Assembly (NCBI GenBank): GCA_903919315.1
Contig: CAIXHP010000008.1
Span: 1 to 64,000 of the forward strand
Source of the DNA: an uncultured Pseudomonadota bacterium
GTDB lineage: Bacteria; Pseudomonadota; Alphaproteobacteria; UBA9219
Direction: 5' to 3'
Length of the DNA stretch: 64,000 nt
The notes beneath the pieces were generated by a model. That model saw only the letters and a list, made by a program, of their open reading frames with translations. It was not told the DNA's origin and ran no database searches. Below, one piece after another: positions 31,878 through 41,376 of this stretch. Position numbers and translations under genes: made by a program. Position 1 is the stretch's first letter. Every line of letters begins with the position of its first letter.

Positions 31878-32612
31878 TTAGTGGGCTATGGCAGGAGGCG
31901 CGGGCGGGGTGATGGCGAAGACCACATGCGCGGTTTGCGTCACTTTCTCGGCGCGTTCCATCGGCTGGGGTTGGGCTTCGTCGCTGGAGACACCCATGGT
32001 CGCCATCTCCGCCTTGGCAAAGCCGCGCATCACTTGCGGCATCATCACGGGGCCGCCTTCGTTGCTGCCCGTGAAGTTGATCAGCGCGATGCGATAGTTG
32101 CGGCTAGGCATGGCGGTGTTCAGCGCGGTGAGTTCGTCGTTGACGCTCTTGTAGATTTGCGCACGCAGCTTGTTGTAGGTGGCTTGCATTTCATCCAGCG
32201 TCGGGCTGAAGTCGATGCTGTTGACGGTCAGTTGCATGCCCGCTTTGCTGAGCTTTTTGGCGTTTTCGCCGAGGCCATTCAGTTGGTCTTCCGGCACGCG
32301 GGCTTCGAAGGAGGCGCTCCAGCGCTCCAATCCGGTTTGGTCTTGACCTCGGTCGAACGAGGTCAGACGCCAATCGGCCTTGATCAGGTCGTTAACCGCC
32401 TTGGTCATGTTGGCGCGCATGGCTCCCGCCGTGTTGCTGGAGACGGCGGCATCGACGTTGAGGCTGACGCGCGCGGTCTTGGTCGTCACCCAGTCTTCCG
32501 CCGCAACGTCAAAGATCACGCGGTCGTCGGGTTTGAAGTCTTCGGCTCGTGCCGGAAGCGCGGATGTGAGGAGGAGGGCTGCCAGCAAAGCCAAGGCGCG
32601 GGAGCTTGTCAT
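31878..32612 (-). CDS. SIMPL domain-containing periplasmic protein
   Basis: Signal peptide; VSLNVDAAVSSNTAGAMRANMTKAVNDLIKADWRLTSFDRGQDQTGLERWSASFEARV. Confidence 0.65.
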   Translation of the reverse strand: MTSSRALALLAALLLTSALPARAEDFKPDDRVIFDVAAEDWVTTKTARVSLNVDAAVSSNTAGAMRANMTKAVNDLIKADWRLTSFDRGQDQTGLERWSASFEARVPEDQLNGLGENAKKLSKAGMQLTVNSIDFSPTLDEMQATYNKLRAQIYKSVNDELTALNTAMPSRNYRIALINFTGSNEGGPVMMPQVMRGFAKAEMATMGVSSDEAQPQPMERAEKVTQTAHVVFAITPPAPPAIAH

Positions 32613-32635
32613 GTCGTTCTCCTTTGTGCGGGGGG

Positions 32636-33325
32636 TTAGAAATCCAGATCGGCGTAATGCCGGGGGGGCATGAGTCCGGCAATATGATCGCCCAAAAGAG
32701 GGCGGAAACATGGTCGTGATTTGATGCGGGCGTACCAGCTTTTGGCTTCGGGGTGTTGGTCCCACGGCACGTCGCCCAGATAGTCGATGATCGAGAACTG
32801 CGCCGCCGCCGCCAGATCGGCCAGCGAAATCACGTCGCCCGCCAGCCAGTTGCGCCGTTCGGTCAGCCAGCCGATGTAATCGAGGTGGCCATGGATGTTG
32901 TGATAGCCGGTGCGGATCAGCACGCTGTCCGGCTCGCCGGTTCCTTGCAGGCGCTTCAGGGCCTTTTCGCCGACGAGGTGCGCGGTGACTTCGTTGTAGG
33001 TTTTGTGTTCGAACCAGTGGACAAGACGGCGGACTTCGGCGCGTTCCGCCGGGGTCGGGCCTAAAAGGCTGGGGCCGGGCTGGGTTTCTTCCAGAAATTC
33101 GCAGATCGCCGTCGCGTCGCCCAGAACCAGATGCTCGTCGCCTTCGGTTATGACCAGCGTCGGGACTTCACCTGCCGGATTCAGGGCGAGGTATTCCGCG
33201 CGCGGTTCCCACGGTTTTTCGAGGATGCAGTCGCAGGTCAGGCCTTTTTCCGCCAGCGACAAGCGCACGCGGCGCGACGGCGGGTCAAGCGGGTGGTGGT
33301 GGAGGTGAAAAACGGGTGCTGGCAT
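32636..33325 (-). CDS. Glutathione S-transferase family protein
   Basis: FHLHHHPLDPPSRRVRLSLAEKGLTCD…NPAGEVPTLVI…DATAICEFLEE. Confidence 0.92.
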   Translation of the reverse strand: MPAPVFHLHHHPLDPPSRRVRLSLAEKGLTCDCILEKPWEPRAEYLALNPAGEVPTLVITEGDEHLVLGDATAICEFLEETQPGPSLLGPTPAERAEVRRLVHWFEHKTYNEVTAHLVGEKALKRLQGTGEPDSVLIRTGYHNIHGHLDYIGWLTERRNWLAGDVISLADLAAAAQFSIIDYLGDVPWDQHPEAKSWYARIKSRPCFRPLLGDHIAGLMPPRHYADLDF

Positions 33326-33637
33326 GGGGCTGATTCAGGGAAACGGGAGGTGAGCGATCAGGCTATCACATACGGCGGTCCGGCGGAAGACGCGTGACCG
33401 GGAGCGGTGGGGGATTTTTGGGAGCGCGGCGTTGTGGGGCGCTTTTGAAAGATGTTGTTTTATATCAATGGATTGCTTGTCCGTTTGCGTTAACGTCACG
33501 GCGCGAGGCTTGGTGGGGCGTGGGGTGTATAGTTCATCAATATTCTCTTTTTACTTTCAATGATAGTGGGTATTATCAAGGCGAGATGTGTTTGCTCGAT
33601 TTTTTTTGACGTTTTTATAGCAACGGAGGGGTTTGCG

Positions 33638-34249
33638 ATGTTTCATCCTGATTGCACGGGTGTGGTTCGACTTGCGGTGAAAGACGAAGCCGGGAGGGCT
33701 CTAAATGTCAATGTTTTGGTTGATAAGCGCAGGACAAAGGTAGGTCGCGCCGTTCATGCGGCGTTTGTCCGCGCGACGCGCAATGTTTGTGATCGTGTCG
33801 GCTCTACGGACACGGACGCGTTGGTTGTGGTTCGAGCCGGAACGGCCATTGTCGTTGCAGAGCCGCTGGATTTGAGCGGAATCAAGGCGGAGGCGGTAGA
33901 TTTGCAGAGTATCCGTGTAGACAGGTACATCATGGAGATCGCAGGGAAGAAGATCATCCCGCGGGATAGTCTGCGCGATCTCAAGCGGGCCGTTCCGGAT
34001 AAGCAGGCTCGACACCTGATCGTGGAATTGAAGACGAAACCTTGCTTTCATTGCGATGATGCTGGACTGGTTTCTCATCTGAGGGCTTTCAGAATTACGG
34101 CTGGTGAACACATGGGCGGGTTTCTTGTCAGTCATAATCTTAAAAAACGGACAGGGGATGGCTGGTGGCACGAGAGCCGGGTGAAAATTTTTAGCAAGGG
34201 CGAGCGGGCCCGATCGGTTAATTGGAAGCCGCAGGCCTTTGGGCTTTGA
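33638..34249 (+). CDS. Hypothetical protein, 203 aa, lower GC than its surroundings
   Basis: ORF from ATG after a purine-rich stretch (AACGGAGGGG); no family recognised. Confidence 0.55.
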   Translation: MFHPDCTGVVRLAVKDEAGRALNVNVLVDKRRTKVGRAVHAAFVRATRNVCDRVGSTDTDALVVVRAGTAIVVAEPLDLSGIKAEAVDLQSIRVDRYIMEIAGKKIIPRDSLRDLKRAVPDKQARHLIVELKTKPCFHCDDAGLVSHLRAFRITAGEHMGGFLVSHNLKKRTGDGWWHESRVKIFSKGERARSVNWKPQAFGL

Positions 34250-34346
34250 GTTTTTGTTCGCGGCTTTGTTGTCGCGGAGGAGAACGTGGGCGCGGGGGGC
34301 AGGTTCAGCGGGGGAAGTTTGCGCCTCTGACTGCGTCTTCCAAGAG

Positions 34347-36401
34347 TTACTTCCTTCCCTCCAACCGCCAAGCGATCAGGGTGGCGGCGAGGAGGAGGGG
34401 GAGGAGCGCCCAGGCGGGGATGAGGGGGCGTTCTTTGCTGCCGGTGACGCTGTAGGCTCCGCTGCGCTTAAGGCCGATCCAGCCCCAGCCGCTTTGGGCG
34501 GCGGTGGCGCTGGTGCGGCGAAGGTCGGGGCCGTCGGGGCGATCCGCCAAGGCGACGATGCCGCCGCCGGAGGCTTTGACGAGCGCCGCCAGTTTTTCGT
34601 CGGTGGCGCGCATCGCGCCGAATTCCGGCGCTCCGTTGGCTCCGGTCATCGCCAGAGCTTCGCGGTCGCCGTCGCGCAAACGATAGAGACCGGTCGTCGG
34701 GGCGGGGATCGTGGCGTGGAGGAGGCCGGGTTGGTCGCCGGGAGTTAGGGTCGCTTCGGTTGCGCGGCCATCGGGGTCGGTGACGGCGAGCGGGCGTTGA
34801 CGGTCTTGCAGGTTGCGCTCGGTGACGATGATTTGCTCGCCGGTGTCGGTGTTTTCCATGCGCGCGGTCAGCGCGGTTTCGTCCAATTCCGGCTCCTTCA
34901 TCAGCCAGTGCGACGCGCGGCGGAGCAGTTCGGCTTCGGGGCCGCCGCCGTCATAGTGCCGCGCCCATAGCCAGAACTGGTCGCTCATGAATTGCGCGGC
35001 GCGGCCCTCGCCGATGCGGGACAGCACCAACAGCGGTTGATCGCGCAGGCCGCTCATCAGGGTGATGGCTCCGGCGCGGGGGGTGCCGGAGGTTTGCCGC
35101 AGCCAGTGGCCGGGCGTGGTTGCGTGGAAGGGCGCGGTGACGGGGTGCTTGGCCCCCATTTCGGTCACGCGGGGGATGAAGGCTCCGGTCAGGATGGTGT
35201 GGGTCGATTCCACCGGCAACACGCGGGCCAGCGGCGAGGACGAAAGGTGGTCGGTCACGTCGTCCGCCGTGCTGTCGGCCACCAACAACGCGCCGCCTTC
35301 TTCGACATAGCGGGCCACGTTCTCAAGATAGGCGGCGGGGATCATGCTGCTGTGGTGGAAGCGGTCGAAGATGACGAGGTCGAAGCTTTTCAACTTGGCT
35401 TCGAACAGCTCTTGCACCGGAAAGGCGATGAGCGCGAGTTCGCTGTTGGGGATCGCGTCGATCTTGTCGGGCGAGCGCAGAATGGTGAAATGCACCAGAT
35501 CCACCGAGGGATCGGACTTGAGCAGATTGCGCCACGCCCGTTCGCCTGCGTGCGGCGCGCCGGAGACGAGCAGGACGCGCAGACGGTCGCGGATGCCGTT
35601 CACGGTGATCGCCGCGCTGTTGTTCGCGGCGGTGAGTTCGCCCGGCAACGCTTCGGTGGTGAAGGCGAGAAGGTTCGGGCCGGGGCGCGTCACGGGCAGG
35701 TTGAATTGGACATCCGTGCCGACGGGGAGGGTGAGCGTCGCGGTCGTGCCATCGTCGCGATGCAGGGTGACGTTGACGTTTTCGCCGAGAGGCTTGGGTT
35801 CGTCGTCGAGGCGCAGCGTCACAGTGACATCCTTGCCGACGACTCCGTAGGGCGGGGCTTGCACGATCGTCAGGCGGCGATCTTTTTCATCCGGGCGGCC
35901 TGCCAGCAGGAGGTGAAGCGGGGTGTTGGGCGCGAAGGTGGCGGGGATGTCGTGGATTTGGCCGTCGGTGATGAGGATTGTTCCGGCGAGGCGGTCGCGG
36001 GGCAGCTCGGCTTGCTTTTGCGCGATGGCGCGGAACAGGTCGGTTTCGGCGCGGCCTGTCACATGGATCGTCTCGATGTTCAGGTCGCCGAGGGCTTCGG
36101 CTTTTTGCGTCAGGCTTTGCAGGGCTTGGGCGGCTTGGGCGGCGCGGTCGTTGAGTTTCATGCTGGCGCTGTCGTCAACGACGATGAGCGCGGTGTCTTT
36201 GAGCGGCGCGCGGTTTTCTTCCAGCAGCACGGGGTGGCCGAGCGCCAGCAACAGCGCGGCCAGCGCCAGACCGCGACTCCAGACACCGGGGCTGCGGCGG
36301 ATGAGCGCGTAGCCGGTGGCCGCGACGGCGCAGGCCGTCAGTCCGATCAGGGCAGCATCGGGGATGAGCGGGAGGAACTGGATTTGCAGGTGGCCGATCA
36401 T
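34347..36401 (-). CDS. Membrane-anchored VWA/glutamine-amidotransferase-fold-like protein (MoxR operon)
   Basis: Starts MIGHLQIQFLPLIPDAAL; DTALIVVDDSASMKLNDRAAQ; C-terminal TM ALLPLLLAATLIAWRLEGRK. Confidence 0.75.
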   Translation of the reverse strand: MIGHLQIQFLPLIPDAALIGLTACAVAATGYALIRRSPGVWSRGLALAALLLALGHPVLLEENRAPLKDTALIVVDDSASMKLNDRAAQAAQALQSLTQKAEALGDLNIETIHVTGRAETDLFRAIAQKQAELPRDRLAGTILITDGQIHDIPATFAPNTPLHLLLAGRPDEKDRRLTIVQAPPYGVVGKDVTVTLRLDDEPKPLGENVNVTLHRDDGTTATLTLPVGTDVQFNLPVTRPGPNLLAFTTEALPGELTAANNSAAITVNGIRDRLRVLLVSGAPHAGERAWRNLLKSDPSVDLVHFTILRSPDKIDAIPNSELALIAFPVQELFEAKLKSFDLVIFDRFHHSSMIPAAYLENVARYVEEGGALLVADSTADDVTDHLSSSPLARVLPVESTHTILTGAFIPRVTEMGAKHPVTAPFHATTPGHWLRQTSGTPRAGAITLMSGLRDQPLLVLSRIGEGRAAQFMSDQFWLWARHYDGGGPEAELLRRASHWLMKEPELDETALTARMENTDTGEQIIVTERNLQDRQRPLAVTDPDGRATEATLTPGDQPGLLHATIPAPTTGLYRLRDGDREALAMTGANGAPEFGAMRATDEKLAALVKASGGGIVALADRPDGPDLRRTSATAAQSGWGWIGLKRSGAYSVTGSKERPLIPAWALLPLLLAATLIAWRLEGRK

Positions 36402-39055
36402 GGTTCCCGCTCCAACAGGGCTTTGGCGTGGAGCTGGTCGGCTTTGTAGTTGCCGGTCAGGGCGTACATCACCAGATTGATGCCAAAGCGGTAGGCGCGT
36501 TCGCGCTGCGCTTCGCCGCCGGGGACGCAGGGGAAGAGCGGTTGCCCCCCGGCATCGGTGGCCCATGCGGCGGCCCAGCCGTGGCTGCCGACTAGAACCG
36601 AGGCGACGTTGTCGTAGGCGGCGTTTTGTTCAGGCTCGATCCAGAGGTCGGCTCCGGTGAAGCGACCCGGAAAGTCATCGAGCAGGTAGAAACTGCGTCT
36701 GAGGACGTGGTCTTGCGGCATTTGCACCAGCGGCGGCAGGGCGATGCCTTTGAGCCGGTCGGGCGAAACGGCGGCGGACAGGGGGCCGTCGCGGCTCAGG
36801 TCGAACAGGATCATGCCGCCGTGGCGCAGATAATCGTTGACGCGCTGCGCTGCTTGCGGCGCGGGGGCGGCGTTGCCCAGCGGCCAATAGATCAGGGGAA
36901 AAAAAGCCAATTCGTCGGCGCTGGGGTCGATGCCGGTGACGCCGATTTGTTCCATCGTCGTGCGGCGTTGCAGGACGCGGGCGAGGCTTTTGAGGCCCGC
37001 TTCCGACACGGAGTCGGTCGCGCGGTCGCCGGTGATGACGTAGGCCAGCCATGTTTTGGCGGTGAAGTCGATGGCTGCTTTTTCCGAAGGCGCGGCGGCG
37101 GCGGGGTGGGCGGACACAAGCGCGATGAGGATGAGGCTTGCGGCGGAGCGCTTCGTCAGGCCGCGCAGATGAAGACTCAGCAGGAAGTCGCCGAGCAGGA
37201 GCAGGAGGGCGAGCGTTAGCAGGGCGGGCTGCAGGTCATGTTCTTGCTGAGTCGTTCGATAGGGCTGGGCGGCGGGGTCGTGGAAGGCGAACGGCGGCGC
37301 GAGCGCTTCGCCGAGGTCGAAGGCGTGGGCGGCTTGGGGCGGACCGTAATAGCCGGGGGGATTCGACGGGCCGGGCTGCGCGTCTTTGGCGAGAGGGCGG
37401 ACGGCGGGCGACGGGGGTTGCAACGTGCCGAAGGCATCCAGCGTTTGATAGGGAGCAAGCGTTTCAAAGGCGGCTCCCGGCGCGGCGCCCACGCCGTGGC
37501 TGAGGTCGACGATCCGGCGCAGCATCGCAACGAACAGGCCGGAGAGCGGCAGGTTCGACCATGTCGCTTGCGCGGGGACGTGGAAGAGGATGCTGAGGCC
37601 TTGTCCCATCGGTCTGGCGGTGACGAGCGGCGTGCCGTCTTGCAGCGCGGCCCATGTGCGCTCGGCGAGATCGGCGGTCGGCTCGGCGAGCAACTGGCGC
37701 GTGACCGTCACGTCGGACGGCTGCGCGAGGCCGTGGAAGGGGCTGTGTTCGGGAAAGGCGCGCAGGGCTTGCGGCGTGGCCCAGCTTAACGCGCCGCCTA
37801 ACGCGCGGTTGCCGGTGCGCAGCGGAACGGGCAGGAGTTCTTTTTCCGGCGCGTAGGTGGAGGCGGCGAGTTGATCGCCTGCAAAACGCACCAGAACGCC
37901 GCCGCGCCGTATCCAATCCTTGAGCGCGGCAATGCCGGAATCGCGCAGGAGGGGGCTGTCGGTGAGGATCAGGACGGCCAACGGTTCCGCCAAAAGGGTT
38001 TCGGCGGCATCGGTGCGCAGATCGACAAACGGCGCGAGGGCGCGTTCCAGATAGAAGAGATTGCCGAGGAGGGATGTTTGTTCCGTTTCGCCTTTGTCGC
38101 CCACCAGACCTACGGGCCGACGACGCCAGCTTTCGTCGAGCAGGACGGTGGAGGCGGCCGTGCCGGTGCCTTCGATGACGAAGCGCGTCGCTTTGTTGCG
38201 TCGGTCGAGCGGGAGGTTCAAGGGTTGCTGCGCGCGTAATTCGTTGGGTTTGAAGACGACGGGGATTTGCGCCAGCGAAGCGCCGTCGGCATCGAGCGCG
38301 TTGACGCTGATGATGTCGGGGCCGACACGCGCGGCGCGGGCGACGGTGAGGTTCAGCGTATCGCCTTCGCCGGACGGTGGGGCCAAGAGGTAAAGCGGCG
38401 TGGTGTCGGCATCGCTCAGGATGGTGAGGGCGGGGTATTGCCGGAGCGCGGCCGCGAAGGCTTCCGCGTCCGGGCCGCCGAGGCCTCCGTTGAGCCAGAC
38501 GGCGCGGTCGATGGCGGCGGGGGCGTGTTGGCGCAGAAGCTCAACGGCTTTTTTCCAATCGCTGGGCCACGGTTGCGGCGAAAGGCGGCTGACGTAGGCG
38601 CGGGCGGTCGTGGCGGCAAAGGGGCCGAAGGATTCCAGCGCCGCGCCGTCGGCGGGCGGCGCGGTGGGCAGCAGGATCACGTCGCGGTTTTGACGCTCGG
38701 CCTGATTGAGGATTGCGGCCAGCGTTTCCTGCCTTTGATTCCAATCGCGCGCTGCCGCCCAGTCGTTGTCCACGGCGATCAGGGTTGCGCCCGCGCCCGT
38801 GAAAGACGGTTCGGGGTCGAGCAGGGGGTGCGCCATCGCCACGATCATCACGGCGGCGGTGAACAGGCGCAGCAGCAACAGCCACCACGGCGTTCGGGCG
38901 GGAGTCTTGCGCGTGTGGACGAGGTCGTAGAGCAGGGACAGCGCGGGAAAGACCACGCGTTTGGGCGCGGGCGGCGTCAGGCGCAGCAGCAGCCAGATGA
39001 GGGGCAGAACCGCCAGAAAACCGAGCAGCCAAGGCGAGGCGACCGCGATCACCAT
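36398..39055 (-). CDS. BatA-like N-terminal membrane protein with C-terminal DUF4159
   Basis: LLGFLAVLPLIWLLLRLTPPAPKRVVFPAL…; C-terminus with LRHGGMILFDLS and DDFPGRFTGADLWIE. Confidence 0.82.
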   Translation of the reverse strand: MVIAVASPWLLGFLAVLPLIWLLLRLTPPAPKRVVFPALSLLYDLVHTRKTPARTPWWLLLLRLFTAAVMIVAMAHPLLDPEPSFTGAGATLIAVDNDWAAARDWNQRQETLAAILNQAERQNRDVILLPTAPPADGAALESFGPFAATTARAYVSRLSPQPWPSDWKKAVELLRQHAPAAIDRAVWLNGGLGGPDAEAFAAALRQYPALTILSDADTTPLYLLAPPSGEGDTLNLTVARAARVGPDIISVNALDADGASLAQIPVVFKPNELRAQQPLNLPLDRRNKATRFVIEGTGTAASTVLLDESWRRRPVGLVGDKGETEQTSLLGNLFYLERALAPFVDLRTDAAETLLAEPLAVLILTDSPLLRDSGIAALKDWIRRGGVLVRFAGDQLAASTYAPEKELLPVPLRTGNRALGGALSWATPQALRAFPEHSPFHGLAQPSDVTVTRQLLAEPTADLAERTWAALQDGTPLVTARPMGQGLSILFHVPAQATWSNLPLSGLFVAMLRRIVDLSHGVGAAPGAAFETLAPYQTLDAFGTLQPPSPAVRPLAKDAQPGPSNPPGYYGPPQAAHAFDLGEALAPPFAFHDPAAQPYRTTQQEHDLQPALLTLALLLLLGDFLLSLHLRGLTKRSAASLILIALVSAHPAAAAPSEKAAIDFTAKTWLAYVITGDRATDSVSEAGLKSLARVLQRRTTMEQIGVTGIDPSADELAFFPLIYWPLGNAAPAPQAAQRVNDYLRHGGMILFDLSRDGPLSAAVSPDRLKGIALPPLVQMPQDHVLRRSFYLLDDFPGRFTGADLWIEPEQNAAYDNVASVLVGSHGWAAAWATDAGGQPLFPCVPGGEAQRERAYRFGINLVMYALTGNYKADQLHAKALLEREP

Positions 39056-39930
39056 CAGAAGCCTCGGCGCGGCGCGGTCAGGAAGTTGTGGAGTTGCAGC
39101 AACGCGGCAGGTGCCGGTTGGTTGGTGATGTGGTGCAGATACGTCCATCCGGCGCTGCGCGCCATTTCTTTTAAGAGGGCTTGATGGTCTTCGACGCGTT
39201 TGCGGTAGTCGGCGCGGACGGCTTGCGCCTGTGGCAGGAGCACGGGCGACTCGTTTTCGCAGCCTTCGACGCGCACGCGGCCTTGGAAGGAGGGGAATTC
39301 TTCTTCGGGGTCGGCGAGGTGGAGCAGGATGCCGCGAATGTTCTCTGCCGCATAGCCGCGCAGCCGCCGTTCCCACACTTCCGGCGCGGCCAGAAAATCG
39401 CTGCACAGAACCATGTGCGCGTAGCGCGCCAGCGGCACGTCGGGCGGAAGGTTCTCTTCGAGCTTGGGGATCGGAAGAACGTGCGCCGCCAGATTGTGGA
39501 AGCCTGCGAGGCTTTGTCCGGTCACGGGTCTGGGCAGCAGCCAGCTGGTGCGCTCGCCGCCGCGCAGCAGCAATTGCGCCAACGCCAGCATCAGGACGTG
39601 GGCGCGTTCGGTTTTCATCGGCAGCTCAGGTGTGGAGCGGTAGTGCATCGAGCCGGAACGGTCGGCCCAGAGGTAGGTCGTTTGCACCGCTTCCAATTCG
39701 CGCTGCCGGATGAAGAGGAGGTCGCCGCGCGCCGATTGTTTCCAATCCACCAACGCTGCCGGATCGCCGCCTTCGTACAGGCGGTATTGCCAAAAGCTTT
39801 CGCTGCCGCCGACGCGGCGTTGGCCGTGCTGGCCCATGCGCACCGTTTGCGCTACGCGCAGCGCTTCCAGCAGCAGCGGCGGGAGGGCGGCGGCTTGGGC
39901 GAGGGCTTGCTGGGCGATCACATCCGACAT
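39055..39930 (-). CDS. DUF58 domain-containing protein
   Basis: ESFWQYRLYEGGDPAALVDWKQSARGDLLFIRQRELE…LWADRSGSM. Confidence 0.92.
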   Translation of the reverse strand: MSDVIAQQALAQAAALPPLLLEALRVAQTVRMGQHGQRRVGGSESFWQYRLYEGGDPAALVDWKQSARGDLLFIRQRELEAVQTTYLWADRSGSMHYRSTPELPMKTERAHVLMLALAQLLLRGGERTSWLLPRPVTGQSLAGFHNLAAHVLPIPKLEENLPPDVPLARYAHMVLCSDFLAAPEVWERRLRGYAAENIRGILLHLADPEEEFPSFQGRVRVEGCENESPVLLPQAQAVRADYRKRVEDHQALLKEMARSAGWTYLHHITNQPAPAALLQLHNFLTAPRRGF

Positions 39931-39937
39931 GGTCGGG

Positions 39938-40957
39938 TCAGAGACCTGCGGCGTGGGTGGTGATGGCTTTCAGCACGTCGGCGGTTTGGATGCCTTCGGC
40001 GCGGGCGGCGAAGCTGAGCGCCATGCGGTGCTGCAGAACGGGGCGGATGAGGGCGATCACGTCCTCCATCGACGGCGCAAAGCGTCCGTCGACCAGCGCA
40101 CGGGCGCGGGCCGCGAGGCTGAGCGCTTGACAGGCGCGGGGGCCGGGGCCCCACGAGACGTATTTCTTGACCACGTCGAGCGTCGTGGATTCGGGGCGGC
40201 CTTGGCGCACGACGCCCAGAATGCCGTCCAGCACTTTTTCGCTGAGCGGGATGCGGCGTACCAGACTGTGCAGGTCTTTGAGTTCGGTGGCGTTGAGGAT
40301 GCTTTTCAATGTCGGTTCGGCTGTGCCTACGGTGGCCAGCAGGACTTTTCGCTCGGCTTCGATGCTGGGGTAGGTGATGTCGACTTGCATCAAAAAGCGG
40401 TCAAGCTGGGCTTCGGGCAGGGGGTAGGTGCCTTCCTGCTCTAAGGGGTTTTGGGTGGCCAGAACGTGGAAGGGGGCGGGCAGCGCGTGTTCGCGCCCCG
40501 CCACGCTGGCGCTGTGTTCCTGCATCGCCTGCAGCAGCGCCGACTGGGTGCGTGGGCTGGCGCGGTTGATTTCGTCCACCATCAACAGCTGCGTGAAGAT
40601 CGGGCCTTGGACGAAGCGGAAATTGCGCTTGCCGTAATCGACTTCTTCCAGAACTTCCGCGCCGATGATGTCAGAGGGCATGAGGTCGGGGGTGCATTGG
40701 ATGCGTTTGCATTCCAGCCCCAACAACTTGCCCAACGTCGTCACGAGGCGGGTTTTGGCCAGCCCCGGCAGGCCCACCAGCAGCAAGTGGCCGCCCGAAA
40801 GGATGGTGATCATGCTGTTGGCGACGACTTCTTCTTGGCCGAAGATGACTTCGCCGACGGCGCTGCGGATGGATTCCATCTTGGCCCCGGCGCCTTCGAT
40901 GGCATCCATGATCTGCATGTGGGTCAGGGGGGCGGTGTTGGGCGGGGCGAACGTCAC
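39938..40957 (-). CDS. MoxR family AAA+ ATPase
   Basis: LLVGLPGLAKTRLVTTLGKLLGLECKRIQCTPDLMPSDIIGAEVLEE…LLMVDEINRASPRTQSALLQAMQE. Confidence 0.95.
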   Translation of the reverse strand: MTFAPPNTAPLTHMQIMDAIEGAGAKMESIRSAVGEVIFGQEEVVANSMITILSGGHLLLVGLPGLAKTRLVTTLGKLLGLECKRIQCTPDLMPSDIIGAEVLEEVDYGKRNFRFVQGPIFTQLLMVDEINRASPRTQSALLQAMQEHSASVAGREHALPAPFHVLATQNPLEQEGTYPLPEAQLDRFLMQVDITYPSIEAERKVLLATVGTAEPTLKSILNATELKDLHSLVRRIPLSEKVLDGILGVVRQGRPESTTLDVVKKYVSWGPGPRACQALSLAARARALVDGRFAPSMEDVIALIRPVLQHRMALSFAARAEGIQTADVLKAITTHAAGL

Positions 40958-41073
40958 GTGGCAACCTCATTTTTCGGGCGCGGGTGCGCGGGAAGGGTTT
41001 CAGGGCGGGGGAAACAGGGGTAGGATAGCAAAGTCAGTTCCGCAAACCCAGCGGTGATTGCGGGGGGAATCCG

Positions 41074-41376
41074 ATGCGACGCTATCTTGTTTTGCTCTTG
41101 GCGCTGGTGGTGCCGATTTTTGTCTATTGGTTGTACGCGCAATGGGAGCGACGGCGCGCGACGCAGCCTTTGCCGACGCTGTGGGGGGCGGCGCTATGGC
41201 CGAAACTGGCGGCGGCGAGCGTTGGTTTGCTGGCGGCGGGACTGTTGCTTATGACGTTGCTTAATCCTTCGCCTCAGGCGGGCGCGTATCAGCCCGCGCG
41301 GGTCGTCGATGGCGTGTTGATTCCGGGGCGGTTGATCGAGGTTCCGGCTGCGCCCGTGGATCCGGTCGCGAAATGA
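41074..41376 (+). CDS. Small membrane protein (DUF6111-like)
   Basis: Two TM segments, immediately upstream of and overlapping the CCA-adding enzyme gene. Confidence 0.65.
   Translation: MRRYLVLLLALVVPIFVYWLYAQWERRRATQPLPTLWGAALWPKLAAASVGLLAAGLLLMTLLNPSPQAGAYQPARVVDGVLIPGRLIEVPAAPVDPVAK

Noticed and set aside
34992-36449. 485-aa plus-strand ORF opposite the VWA-like gene
   Set aside because: Antisense high-GC artefact with low-complexity composition and no domain.
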